DNA of 64,000 nt from Xanthomonas sontii (GTDB lineage Bacteria; Pseudomonadota; Gammaproteobacteria; Xanthomonadales; Xanthomonadaceae), in NCBI RefSeq assembly GCF_040529055.1, contig NZ_CP132342.1, positions 2,602,001-2,666,000 of the forward strand. The letters are read 5' to 3'. Within the stretch, counting starts at the first letter, position 1. Each line of letters begins with the position of its first letter. Of the stretch, positions 55,509-63,019 are shown piece by piece. A program made the position numbers and the translations under genes. Below the pieces are notes generated by a model that did not search any database, was not told the origin of the DNA, and saw nothing but the letters and a program-made list of their open reading frames with translations.

Positions 55509-56826
55509 GCGCCGGCTCCGCCGGCGGCGCGTGTTCGACCCGGTTGCGGCCGCCGGCCTTGGCCAGGTACAGGTACTTGTCGGCCTCGGTCAGCAGCGGA
55601 TGCAGGGTCTGCCGCTGCGGACCGCTGCTGCTGACGCCAATGCTGATGGTGAGACGCAGGGTCTGCGTGCCCAGCGGAATCACGAGGTCGGCGATGCGCG
55701 CGCGCAGGGTTTCGAAGTAATCGGCGGCCGCGGCGGGGGCCAGGCCCGGCACCAACATGCAGAATTCCTCGCCGCCGAAGCGCGCCACCATGTCCTGCGG
55801 GCGCGCGTGCGCGGCCAGGGTCGCCGCCACCGCGCGCAGCGCTTCGTCGCCGGCCTCGTGGCCGAAGGTGTCGTTGATGTGCTTGAAATGGTCGATGTCG
55901 AGCATCGCCACGCAGACCGGCTCCTGCCGCGCCAGCCACTTCGCCAGCACGCGCTGGCTCTGTTCGAGGAAGTGCCGGCGGTTGGGCAGGCTGGTGAGGA
56001 AGTCGCGTGTCGCCAGGTCCTGCAGGGTGCCGATCAGCTCCAGCTGATCCACGTTCTGCGAGACCCGGCAGAAGAACTCCTCGCGCGAGAAGGGCTTGCG
56101 CAGGAAGTCGTTGGCGCCGTTCTTGAGGAAGCGCGGTACCAGCGACGGGTCGTTGTTGCCGGACAGGCCGATCACCGCCAGCATGTCGCGCGCGCGCAAT
56201 GCGCGCAGCCGGCGGGTGAATTCCACGCCTTCCATGCCCGGCATTTCCTGGTCCACCACCGCCAGGCGGATGGACGGATTGGCCTCGATCGCGCGCAGCC
56301 CGGCGGCGCCGTCGGCGGCCTCGACCACGCGGTAGCCGTACATCGACAGCAGGGAGGCGGCGTAGGCGCGCGCCGACGGCGAGTCGTCCACCACCAGCGC
56401 GGTGATGGACCGGTTGCGCGCCAGTCGCTGCACCAGCCAGGCCAGGTAGTCGATGCTGTCCGGCGCGTTCTTCAGGACGAAGTCGATGATCTGCTGGGTC
56501 AGGATGCGCTTGCGCAGGCTCTCGTCGTAGACCCCGCTGACCACCACGGTGGGCAGCCCGCGCGCGACGAAGAAGTCCACGACGGTGTCGCGGTCGCCGT
56601 CGGCCAGCACCAGCCCGGTCAGCGCCAGGAACCAGGGGCCGCCGTCATCCAGGGCGGCGGCGGCCTCGGCCAGGGTGGAGACCACCACGACCGGCAGTTC
56701 GACCCGTTGCTCGATCGCCGCGCGCAGCAGGTCGGTGAAGGTGCGCGAGTTTTCCACCAGCAGGATGCGCTGCTGTGCGGGGCTGCCGTCGGGGGCGATC
56801 GGGGCGATCGACAACGGGTGCGACAT
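55489..56826 (-). CDS. PleD-like diguanylate cyclase (REC-REC-GGDEF)
   Basis: 445 residues from the ATG at 56826. The first receiver-like domain (19-135) lacks its phosphoacceptor: LALTGLVLADGDRDT has Thr70 where Asp is expected. The second (143-260) is complete: D147/D148, D192 (VVDQEMPGMEG), K244 (LRKPFS). GGDEF about 275-430 with GGEEF at 351-355 and the inhibitory RPQD at 342-345. As in PleD, one receiver probably serves for dimerisation and the other for phosphorylation. No kinase is adjacent. It overlaps the convergent transporter by 20 bp. Confidence 0.9.
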   Translation of the reverse strand: MSHPLSIAPIAPDGSPAQQRILLVENSRTFTDLLRAAIEQRVELPVVVVSTLAEAAAALDDGGPWFLALTGLVLADGDRDTVVDFFVARGLPTVVVSGVYDESLRKRILTQQIIDFVLKNAPDSIDYLAWLVQRLARNRSITALVVDDSPSARAYAASLLSMYGYRVVEAADGAAGLRAIEANPSIRLAVVDQEMPGMEGVEFTRRLRALRARDMLAVIGLSGNNDPSLVPRFLKNGANDFLRKPFSREEFFCRVSQNVDQLELIGTLQDLATRDFLTSLPNRRHFLEQSQRVLAKWLARQEPVCVAMLDIDHFKHINDTFGHEAGDEALRAVAATLAAHARPQDMVARFGGEEFCMLVPGLAPAAAADYFETLRARIADLVIPLGTQTLRLTISIGVSSSGPQRQTLHPLLTEADKYLYLAKAGGRNRVEHAPPAEPALSDAAA

Positions 56827-56914
56827 GCATGCCTCGCGGGCGGCAATCCAGGAATGGAACCCGGTTAGCGGCCGTGCGCGCGCAAACTTGAGGGCGGCGT
56901 GGGTGCGTCGCTGG

Positions 56915-58222
56915 CTACCAGAGCGCGTCGCGCAGCTTGTACCAGGACATCGCCGCCACCAGCAGCGGCGTGCGCAGCAGGCGGCCGCCGGGGAAGGGCG
57001 CGTGCGGGATCCGTGCGAACACGTCCAGCCGCTGCGCCTGCCCGGCGATCGCCGCAGCGATGACCGCGCCGGCCAGGCCGGTGGCGGCCACTCCATGGCC
57101 GGAGAAGCCCTGGGCGAAGTACACGTTCGGGGTCAGCCGGCCCCAATGCGGGGCGCGGTTGCGGGTGATGTCGACGTAGCCGCCCCACACCGAGTCCATC
57201 TCGACCTGGCGCAGTTGCGGGAACACCCGGCGCATGCGCCGGGTCATCACCCCGCGCAGGCCGGGCGGCGGCAGCGACGAATAGCTGGCGCGGCCGCCGA
57301 ACAGCAGCCGGTGGTCGCGGCTGAGGCGGAAGTAGTCCAGCGCCCAGTTGACGTCGGCCACCGCCATGTCGTTGCCGATCAGTTCGCGGGCCAGCGCCTC
57401 GCCCAGCGGCGCACTGGCGCCGATGTAGGTGCCGACCGGCATGATCCGCGATTCCAGCTCCGGGGCGATGCCGCGCAGCCAGGCATTGCCGGCGAGGATG
57501 GCGAACTCGCCCTCGACCTCGCCGTGCGCGCTGCGCAGAATCGGTCGCGCGCCGCGCACCAGTTGCGTGACCGGCGTCTGCTCGTAAATGCGCACCCCGG
57601 CCGCCAGCGCCGCCCGCGCCAGGCCACGCGCGTAGTCCAGCGGATGCAGGTGGCCGCTGGCCGCGTCGTACATCGCGCCCAGGTAGCGAGGGCTGCGCAA
57701 CTGCGACTGCAACTGCGCGCGGTCCCACCATTGCAGCGGATAGTCGTAGCGCTGCGCCATCTCGATGATGCCGGCGCGCAGCGCGCGTTCCTGCCGCGGC
57801 TTGATCGCCACGTGCGCATGGCCGTCGCGCCAGTCGCAGGCGATGCCATGGCGGGCGATGCGGGTACGCAGCAACTGCATGCCGTCGCGGGAGAAGTCGA
57901 ACAGCAGTCGTGCATCGTCCTGGCCGAGCAGGGCTTCCAGGGTGTGCTGCTCGCAGCCGTAGCCGACGATGGCCTGGCCGCCGTTACGCCCGGACGCACC
58001 CCAGCCGACCCGCTGCGCCTCCAGCACCACCACCCGATACCCGGCCTCGGCCAGGGCCAGCGCCGCACTCAGCCCGGTATAGCCGGCGCCGAGGATGCAC
58101 ACGTCGGCGCGCACCTGGCCTCGTAATGGTTCCTGTTTCGGGAACGGCGCGGCGCTGTCGAGGTACCAGGACGCGCCGGGAATGGGGACTCGGGAATGGG
58201 GAATGGGGGAAGCGCCGGTCAT
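56915..58222 (-). CDS. puuB: FAD-dependent amine oxidase, PuuB/PauB-like
   Basis: 435 residues. DAO-family FAD fold: VRADVCILGAGYTGLSAALA (dinucleotide motif), EAQRVGWGASGRNGGQAIVGYG and the C-terminal FAQGFSGHGVAATGLAG. Family members oxidise gamma-glutamylputrescine to its aldehyde. The only ATG that covers the conserved start is at 58222, inside a G-rich inverted repeat; residues 5-16 (SPIPHSRVPIPG) are repeat-encoded, with the conserved region (ASWYLDSAAPFP) beginning right after. This suggests the repeat replaced the original N terminus or that the true start is a rare codon. Downstream of the GS-like gene on the same strand, with that repeat between them. Confidence 0.85.
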   Translation of the reverse strand: MTGASPIPHSRVPIPGASWYLDSAAPFPKQEPLRGQVRADVCILGAGYTGLSAALALAEAGYRVVVLEAQRVGWGASGRNGGQAIVGYGCEQHTLEALLGQDDARLLFDFSRDGMQLLRTRIARHGIACDWRDGHAHVAIKPRQERALRAGIIEMAQRYDYPLQWWDRAQLQSQLRSPRYLGAMYDAASGHLHPLDYARGLARAALAAGVRIYEQTPVTQLVRGARPILRSAHGEVEGEFAILAGNAWLRGIAPELESRIMPVGTYIGASAPLGEALARELIGNDMAVADVNWALDYFRLSRDHRLLFGGRASYSSLPPPGLRGVMTRRMRRVFPQLRQVEMDSVWGGYVDITRNRAPHWGRLTPNVYFAQGFSGHGVAATGLAGAVIAAAIAGQAQRLDVFARIPHAPFPGGRLLRTPLLVAAMSWYKLRDALW

Positions 58223-58325
58223 GGCGGCGAACTGCAGTGATGGCCCAGGCGCACCATGTCCTGGGCTCCAGACGCTTTCGCGCTCGCTGCTTTCGATTCC
58301 CGTTTCTCCATTCCCGATTCCCGGC
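58176..58325. repeat. G-rich inverted-repeat element, copy 4
   Basis: Left arm 58176-58209 (GCCGGGAATGGGGACTCGGG..) lies within the first codons of the puuB-like gene. Right arm 58295-58325 is its imperfect reverse complement and ends 2 bp before the stop of the GS-like gene (58328). The centre ends GCTTTCGATTCC like copies 1 and 2. Confidence 0.8.
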
Positions 58326-58327
58326 CT

Positions 58328-59707
58328 TCAAACCGTGCGCAAATACCAGCGATAGTCCACATCGCTGACCTGCGCCTGGAAGTCCAGCAGCTCGCGGCGC
58401 TTCTGCTGGCCGTAGATATGCCGGAAGTGCGTGCCGAACGCCGTGGCGGCGAAGTCGCTGTCCAGGAAGCGGGCGATCGCGCTGCGCCAGTCCGGTTCGC
58501 GTGCGGCGTGTTGCGCGTAGGCGTTGCCCTGGGTCGGCGGGCCGGGGTCTAGGCCCTGCGCCAGGCCGTGTTCGATGCCGGCCAGCACCGCCGCGACGAC
58601 CAGGTAGGGATTGGCGTCGGCGCCGGCGATGCGGTGTTCGATGCGGGTGTTGGCCGGGTCGCTGTGCGGCACCCGCATCGCCACGGTGCGGTTGTTGAAG
58701 CCCCAGCTGTCGTTGAGCGGGACGAAGGCATTCGCGACGAAGCGCCGGTAGCTGTTGGCGTGCGGGGCGAACAGCAGCAGGCAGTCCTCGGCGCTGTGCT
58801 GCAATCCGCCGATGGCATGGCGCAGCGGCGCGGCCGGCACCTGCGGGGTGCAAGCGAACACGTTGTGGCCGGCATCGTCGAGCAGGCTCACGTGCACGTG
58901 CAGACCGCTGCCGGATTGCGCGGCGAACGGCTTGGCCATGAAGCTGGCGAGCAGGCCCTGCTGCTGCGCGATCGCCTTGATCGCGCGCTTGAGCAGCACC
59001 GCATCGTCGCAGGCGGCCAGCGCATCGGCGCGGTGCTTGAGGTTGATCTCGAACTGGCCGGGCGCGTATTCGGCGACCGCGGTATCGGCCGGGATGCCCT
59101 GCGCGCGGCAAGCCTGCGCGACCGCGTCGGTGAAGCCGCGCTGGTCGTCCAGTTCCTGCATGTAATAGACCTGGGTGCTGTCGTTGCGCAGTCCGCTGTG
59201 GGCGTGCAGCGGCGGCTGCGGGCGGCCGTGCGCGTCGGCGTGCGGGTCGAACAGGTAGAACTCCAGTTCCACCGCGATCACCGGGGTCAGCCCGCGTGCC
59301 TGCAGGCGGGCCAGCACCTGCGCCAGCACCTGGCGCGGGGCGAAGTCGAGCGCGCCGCCGGCGCCGTCCTGCATCGCCAGCAGCAGTTGCGCCGACGGCA
59401 CCGGCGCCCACGGCACCGGCCGCAGACTGCCCGGCACCGGGAAGCACAGCCGATCCTCGTCGCCGATGTCGTAGCCCAGCCCGGTTTCCTCGACGGTATT
59501 GCCGGTGATGTCGGTGGCGATCAGCGACATCGGCAGGCATACCCCGTCGCGGTAGACCTTGTCCAACGCCTCGCGGGCGATGCGCTTGCCGCGCAGCAGG
59601 CCGTTGCAGTCCGGCAGCAGCAGGTCGATCTGCTCGCAGCCGGCGATACGCTGCAGGGTCTGGGCATCGTCCGGGGGCAGCAGCGGAGCGTCGTGCATGC
59701 GGGTCAT
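58328..59707 (-). CDS. Glutamine-synthetase-like gamma-glutamyl-polyamine ligase, PuuA-type
   Basis: 459 residues from the ATG at 59707; other ATGs at 59698 and 59758 are possible and none has a clear ribosome-binding site. GS fold: N-terminal IDLLLPDCNGLLRGKRI, then the metal-binding EFYLFDPHAD, YAPGQFEINLKH, and catalytic-barrel phrases SGSGLHVHVSLLD and FAPHANSYRRFV, NRTVAMRVPHSD, RIEHRIAGADANPYL. This is the GlnA3/PuuA group, not nitrogen-assimilating GlnA. It should join glutamate to a polyamine (putrescine, spermidine or a diaminopropane). Same strand and upstream of the oxidase. Confidence 0.87.
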   Translation of the reverse strand: MTRMHDAPLLPPDDAQTLQRIAGCEQIDLLLPDCNGLLRGKRIAREALDKVYRDGVCLPMSLIATDITGNTVEETGLGYDIGDEDRLCFPVPGSLRPVPWAPVPSAQLLLAMQDGAGGALDFAPRQVLAQVLARLQARGLTPVIAVELEFYLFDPHADAHGRPQPPLHAHSGLRNDSTQVYYMQELDDQRGFTDAVAQACRAQGIPADTAVAEYAPGQFEINLKHRADALAACDDAVLLKRAIKAIAQQQGLLASFMAKPFAAQSGSGLHVHVSLLDDAGHNVFACTPQVPAAPLRHAIGGLQHSAEDCLLLFAPHANSYRRFVANAFVPLNDSWGFNNRTVAMRVPHSDPANTRIEHRIAGADANPYLVVAAVLAGIEHGLAQGLDPGPPTQGNAYAQHAAREPDWRSAIARFLDSDFAATAFGTHFRHIYGQQKRRELLDFQAQVSDVDYRWYLRTV

Positions 59708-59732
59708 CGCGGCGGACGGCGGGAGTGCTTCG

Positions 59733-59758
59733 AGCTTAGCAGAGCACCATGGCGTCAA
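59733..59758 (-). promoter_or_regulatory. Candidate promoter of the GS-like/puuB-like unit
   Basis: Minus strand TTGACG, 14-bp spacer, and extended -10 TGCTAAGCT, with about 25 nt to the start codon. The spacer is short, so the -35 may be fortuitous; the extended -10 could work alone. Confidence 0.35.
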
Positions 59759-59975
59759 GAATACTCAACAGCGACAGGAGGCGACGTGCCGGCGCTCGCT
59801 CGCGCGGCACGCTGGTCGTGTTGCGCTTTTGCGGCATGACGAAGGAGATTTTGCGGCATCGTGCGGGCCGGTCAGCGCCTCTGCAGGTGCGTTGTGCGCC
59901 GTGTCCCAGTGCGTGTCGTGTTGTAAAAATAAAACGCTCGCGGTAACTTGCGAGGACGCCACACGAGTTCTTCGC

Positions 59976-60731
59976 ATGGCCGTATCGCCCCTGGTCGGCG
60001 TGCCGACCGACCGCAAGCTCATCGGCCACCATCCGTTCCTGGCCGCGGGCGAAAAGTATCTGCGTGCCGCCGTCGATGGCGCTGGGGTGACCCCGGTGCT
60101 GCTGCCGTCGCTGCAGCCCCCGGTCGACGCCCGCGCCTGGCTGACGCGGCTCGACGGCCTGCTGCTGACCGGCGCGGTCAGCAATATCGAGCCGCACCAT
60201 TACAGCGACGAGCCGAGCTGGCTCGGCAACCTGCATGACCCGGCGCGCGACGCCAACACGCTGGACCTGATTCCGCAGGCGATCTCGCTGGGCCTGCCGA
60301 TCCTGGCGATCTGCCGCGGCTTCCAGGAAGTCAACGTCGCCCTCGGCGGCACCCTGCACCAGAAGGTGCATGCGCAGCCGGGGCTGTCCGATCATCGCGA
60401 GGATCCGCAGGCGCCGCTGGAGGCGCAGTACGCGCCGGCGCACGAGGTGGCGCTGAGCGAAGGCGGTTGGCTGGAGGAGATCGCTGGCCGCGGACGGGTG
60501 CGGGTCAACTCGCTGCACGGCCAGGGCGTGGCCCGGCTCGGCGGCGACCTGATCGTCGAGGCGCTGGCGCCGGACGGGCTGATCGAGGCCTTCCGCGGCA
60601 TCGGCCCCGGTTTCCTGCTCGGTGTGCAATGGCATCCGGAGTGGCGGGTCCTCGACGACCCGTTCTATCTCGGCATCTTCCAATCCTTCGGCGACGCCTG
60701 TCGCCACTATGCGGCCAGCCGCAGGCGCTGA
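59976..60731 (+). CDS. puuD: Gamma-glutamyl-GABA hydrolase PuuD-like
   Basis: 251 residues. Class I glutamine-amidotransferase-like hydrolase (peptidase C26). Nucleophile Cys113 in LAICRGFQEVNVALGGTLHQ; the catalytic His-Glu pair is in VQWHPEW. The N terminus SPLVGVPTDRKLIGHHPFLAAGEKYL is typical. It releases GABA from gamma-glutamyl-GABA, recovering glutamate spent by the PuuA ligase. It lies 5 bp upstream of the second GS-like gene and divergent from the first; the divergent spacer (59708-59975) holds their promoters. Confidence 0.9.
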   Translation: MAVSPLVGVPTDRKLIGHHPFLAAGEKYLRAAVDGAGVTPVLLPSLQPPVDARAWLTRLDGLLLTGAVSNIEPHHYSDEPSWLGNLHDPARDANTLDLIPQAISLGLPILAICRGFQEVNVALGGTLHQKVHAQPGLSDHREDPQAPLEAQYAPAHEVALSEGGWLEEIAGRGRVRVNSLHGQGVARLGGDLIVEALAPDGLIEAFRGIGPGFLLGVQWHPEWRVLDDPFYLGIFQSFGDACRHYAASRRR

Positions 60732-60736
60732 TTCCC

Positions 60737-62119
60737 ATGGCCAGTCGACCCCGATCGCGCAAGCACACCCCGGAACAGCAGGAAAGCTCGTTGCGGCGCT
60801 GGCTCAAGGAGCGCCACATCACCGAGGTCGAGTGCCTGGTGCCGGACATCACCGGCAACGCGCGCGGCAAGATCATTCCCGCCGCCAAGTTCTCGCACGA
60901 CTACGGCACGCGCCTGCCCGAGGGCATCTTCGCCACCACGGTCACCGGCGACTACCCGGACGACTACTACGACCTGACTTCGCCGTCGGATTCGGACATG
61001 CAGCTGCGCCCGGACCCGGACACGGTGCGCATGGTGCCGTGGGCCGCCGATCCCACCGCGCAGGTGATCCACGATTGCTATACCAAGGAAGGCCAGCCGC
61101 ACGAACTGGCGCCGCGCAACGTGCTGCGCGGGGTGCTGGAGGCGTATGCGGCGATCGGCTGCAAGCCGGTGGTGGCGCCGGAGCTGGAGTTCTTCCTGGT
61201 GCAGAAGAACACCGACCCGGACTTTCCGTTGCTGCCGCCTGCCGGCCGCTCGGGTCGGCCGGAGACGGCACGGCAGTCGTACTCGATCGACGCGGTCAAC
61301 GAGTTCGATCCGATCCTGGACCTGATGTACGACTATTGCGACGCGATGGAGCTGGACGTGGACACGCTGATCCACGAATCCGGCGCGGCGCAGCTGGAGG
61401 TCAACTTCACCCACGACGACGCGCTGTCGCGCGCCGACCAGGTGTTCCTGTTCAAGCGCACCATGCGCGAGGCGGCGCTGCGCCACGGCGTCTACGCCAC
61501 CTTCCTGGCCAAGCCGATGGAGAACGAGCCGGGCAGTGCGATGCACATCCACCAGAGCCTGGTGGACAAGCACGGCAAGAACGTCTTCAGCGGCCGCCGC
61601 GCCGGCGAGTACAGCCGCACCTTCGCCCATTACCTGGCGGGCCTGCAGAAGTACGTGCCGATGGCGATGGCGTTCTTCGCGCCCAACGTCAATTCCTACC
61701 GCAGGCTGATGTTCGGCGAGGTGTCGCCGAGCAATGTGCTGTGGGGCTTCGACAACCGCACCTGCGGCCTGCGCGTGCCGATCGACACGATCGAGAACAT
61801 GCGCGTGGAGAGTCGTTTCGCCGGTTCCGACGCCAATCCGTACCTGGCGATGGCGGCGACGCTGGCCTGCGGCTTGCTCGGAATCCGCGAAAAGCTCGAA
61901 CCGACCGAGCCGACCACCGGCAGCGGCAAGGAGATGGGCTATCAGTTGCCGCGCTCGCTGGGCGAGGCGCTGGACGAGCTGGAGCGGTGCGGGCCGTTGC
62001 AGGAGTTGCTGGGGCCGCGTTTCGTGCGGGCGTACATTTCGGTCAAGCGCAAGGAGTACGAGACGTTCTTCCGGGTGATCAGTTCGTGGGAGCGGGAGTT
62101 TTTGTTGTTGAACGTGTGA
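60737..62119 (+). CDS. puuA: Glutamine-synthetase-like gamma-glutamylputrescine ligase PuuA
   Basis: 460 residues, 5 bp after puuD. GS motifs: VECLVPDITGNARGKIIPA, ELEFFLVQKN, HESGAAQLEVNFTH, EPGSAMHIHQSLVDKHG, FAPNVNSYRRLMFGEVSP, DNRTCGLRVPID and ESRFAGSDANPYLAMAA. Clearly different from the ligase at 58328 (different N terminus and an N-terminal Arg/Lys/Gln-rich extension), so it is not a recent duplicate; the two may take different polyamines. In E. coli and Pseudomonas PuuA makes gamma-glutamylputrescine with ATP. Downstream lie repeats and the aminotransferase at 63020. Confidence 0.88.
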   Translation: MASRPRSRKHTPEQQESSLRRWLKERHITEVECLVPDITGNARGKIIPAAKFSHDYGTRLPEGIFATTVTGDYPDDYYDLTSPSDSDMQLRPDPDTVRMVPWAADPTAQVIHDCYTKEGQPHELAPRNVLRGVLEAYAAIGCKPVVAPELEFFLVQKNTDPDFPLLPPAGRSGRPETARQSYSIDAVNEFDPILDLMYDYCDAMELDVDTLIHESGAAQLEVNFTHDDALSRADQVFLFKRTMREAALRHGVYATFLAKPMENEPGSAMHIHQSLVDKHGKNVFSGRRAGEYSRTFAHYLAGLQKYVPMAMAFFAPNVNSYRRLMFGEVSPSNVLWGFDNRTCGLRVPIDTIENMRVESRFAGSDANPYLAMAATLACGLLGIREKLEPTEPTTGSGKEMGYQLPRSLGEALDELERCGPLQELLGPRFVRAYISVKRKEYETFFRVISSWEREFLLLNV

Positions 62120-62190
62120 GCTGCTGTTGGCTGTTGTGGTTGGGCTGCTGCGCAGTTGTTCGTACTCCTCGACGCTGCTTCGATCTTGCC

Positions 62191-62220
62191 GCTTCCGCTT
62201 CCGCTTCCGCTTCCGCTTCC
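62191..62220. repeat. (GCTTCC)5 microsatellite
   Basis: Five perfect GCTTCC units, followed by degenerate GCTTCT and GTTGCT units to about 62270. Left flank of the large palindrome. The 71 bp between the puuA stop and this run hold nothing recognisable. Confidence 0.85.
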
Positions 62221-62282
62221 GCTTCTGCTTCTGCTCCCGCTTCATCTGTTGCTGTTGCTTCTGCTGTTGCTTTTTGGCTTTT

Positions 62283-62901
62283 GATTTACCGGGTTCCCTT
62301 CCGTAGCGGCGGCCATCGCGGGGAAACACCCGAAGGGCGGCGTACATGGATGTACGCCGTCCGCGGCAGGGGCAGGATGCCCCTTCCGCGGATCCCCGTG
62401 ATGGACGCGGACCCGGAGCGCGCAGCGCGGAGGGCGCGAAGGCAGGGCGCGCTTTCTTTTGGTTACCTTTTCTTTGCGCGAGCAAAGAAAAGTAACTCGC
62501 CCGAAAGGGCGAAAGCCTTTAAAGCTTTTGCTGTTGCTTCAAGCTTGAGTGTCAGACGAGAAGAACTGTAGGAGCGGCTTCAGCCGCGACAGACACGACT
62601 GATCGCCTCGGTCGCGGCTGAAGCCGCTCCTACATTTGGCCATGGCGGAAGCATCCTCAAAAGCAAAGCTTTCGCCTTGCGGCGAGTCACTTTTCTTTGC
62701 TTGTGCAAAGAAAAGTAACCAAAAGAAAGCACACCCTGCCTACGCGCCCTCCGCGCTAACGCGCTCCGGGTCCGCGTCCATGCTGGGGATTCGCGGAAGG
62801 GGCATCCTGCCCCTGCCGCGAACGGCGCACATCCATGTGCGCCGCCCCTTCGGGGTTTTTCCCCGGCACGGCCGCCGCTACGGAAGGGAACCCGGCAAGT
62901 C
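62283..62901. repeat. Large nested palindromic element (about 620 bp)
   Basis: Outer arms of about 240 bp (62283-62531 and 62660-62901) are imperfect inverted repeats. Matching landmarks in order on the left arm: GGGTTCCCTTCCGTAGCGGC, GTACATGGATGTACGCC, CAGGGGCAGGATGCCCCTTC, GACGCGGACCCGGAGCGC, CTTTCTTTTGGTTACC and AGCAAAGAAAAGTAAC; the right arm carries their reverse complements with substitutions. Inside sits a perfect 24-bp inverted repeat of the GTAGGAGCGGCTTCAGCCGC family (62567-62634). Each arm also contains its own hairpin, for example ACTTTTCTTTGC/GCAAAGAAAAGT at 62689-62716. No transposase or other gene is present; reading frames inside are by-products of the palindrome. Confidence 0.8.
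62567..62634. repeat. Palindromic TGTAGGAGCGGCTTCAGCCGC repeat at the element centre
   Basis: Perfect 24-bp inverted repeat (62567-62590 and 62611-62634) with a 20-bp loop, at the middle of the large palindrome. Same family as 20988-21056. Confidence 0.85.
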
Positions 62902-62941
62902 AAAAGCGACGGCAACAGCAAGAGCAAAAGCAAGAGCAAGC

Positions 62942-62975
<34 letters not shown>

Positions 62976-63019
62976 AGCTTGGCCGCGGTAGCGGCCTTGG
63001 TACCGACATTGGAGTGGAC

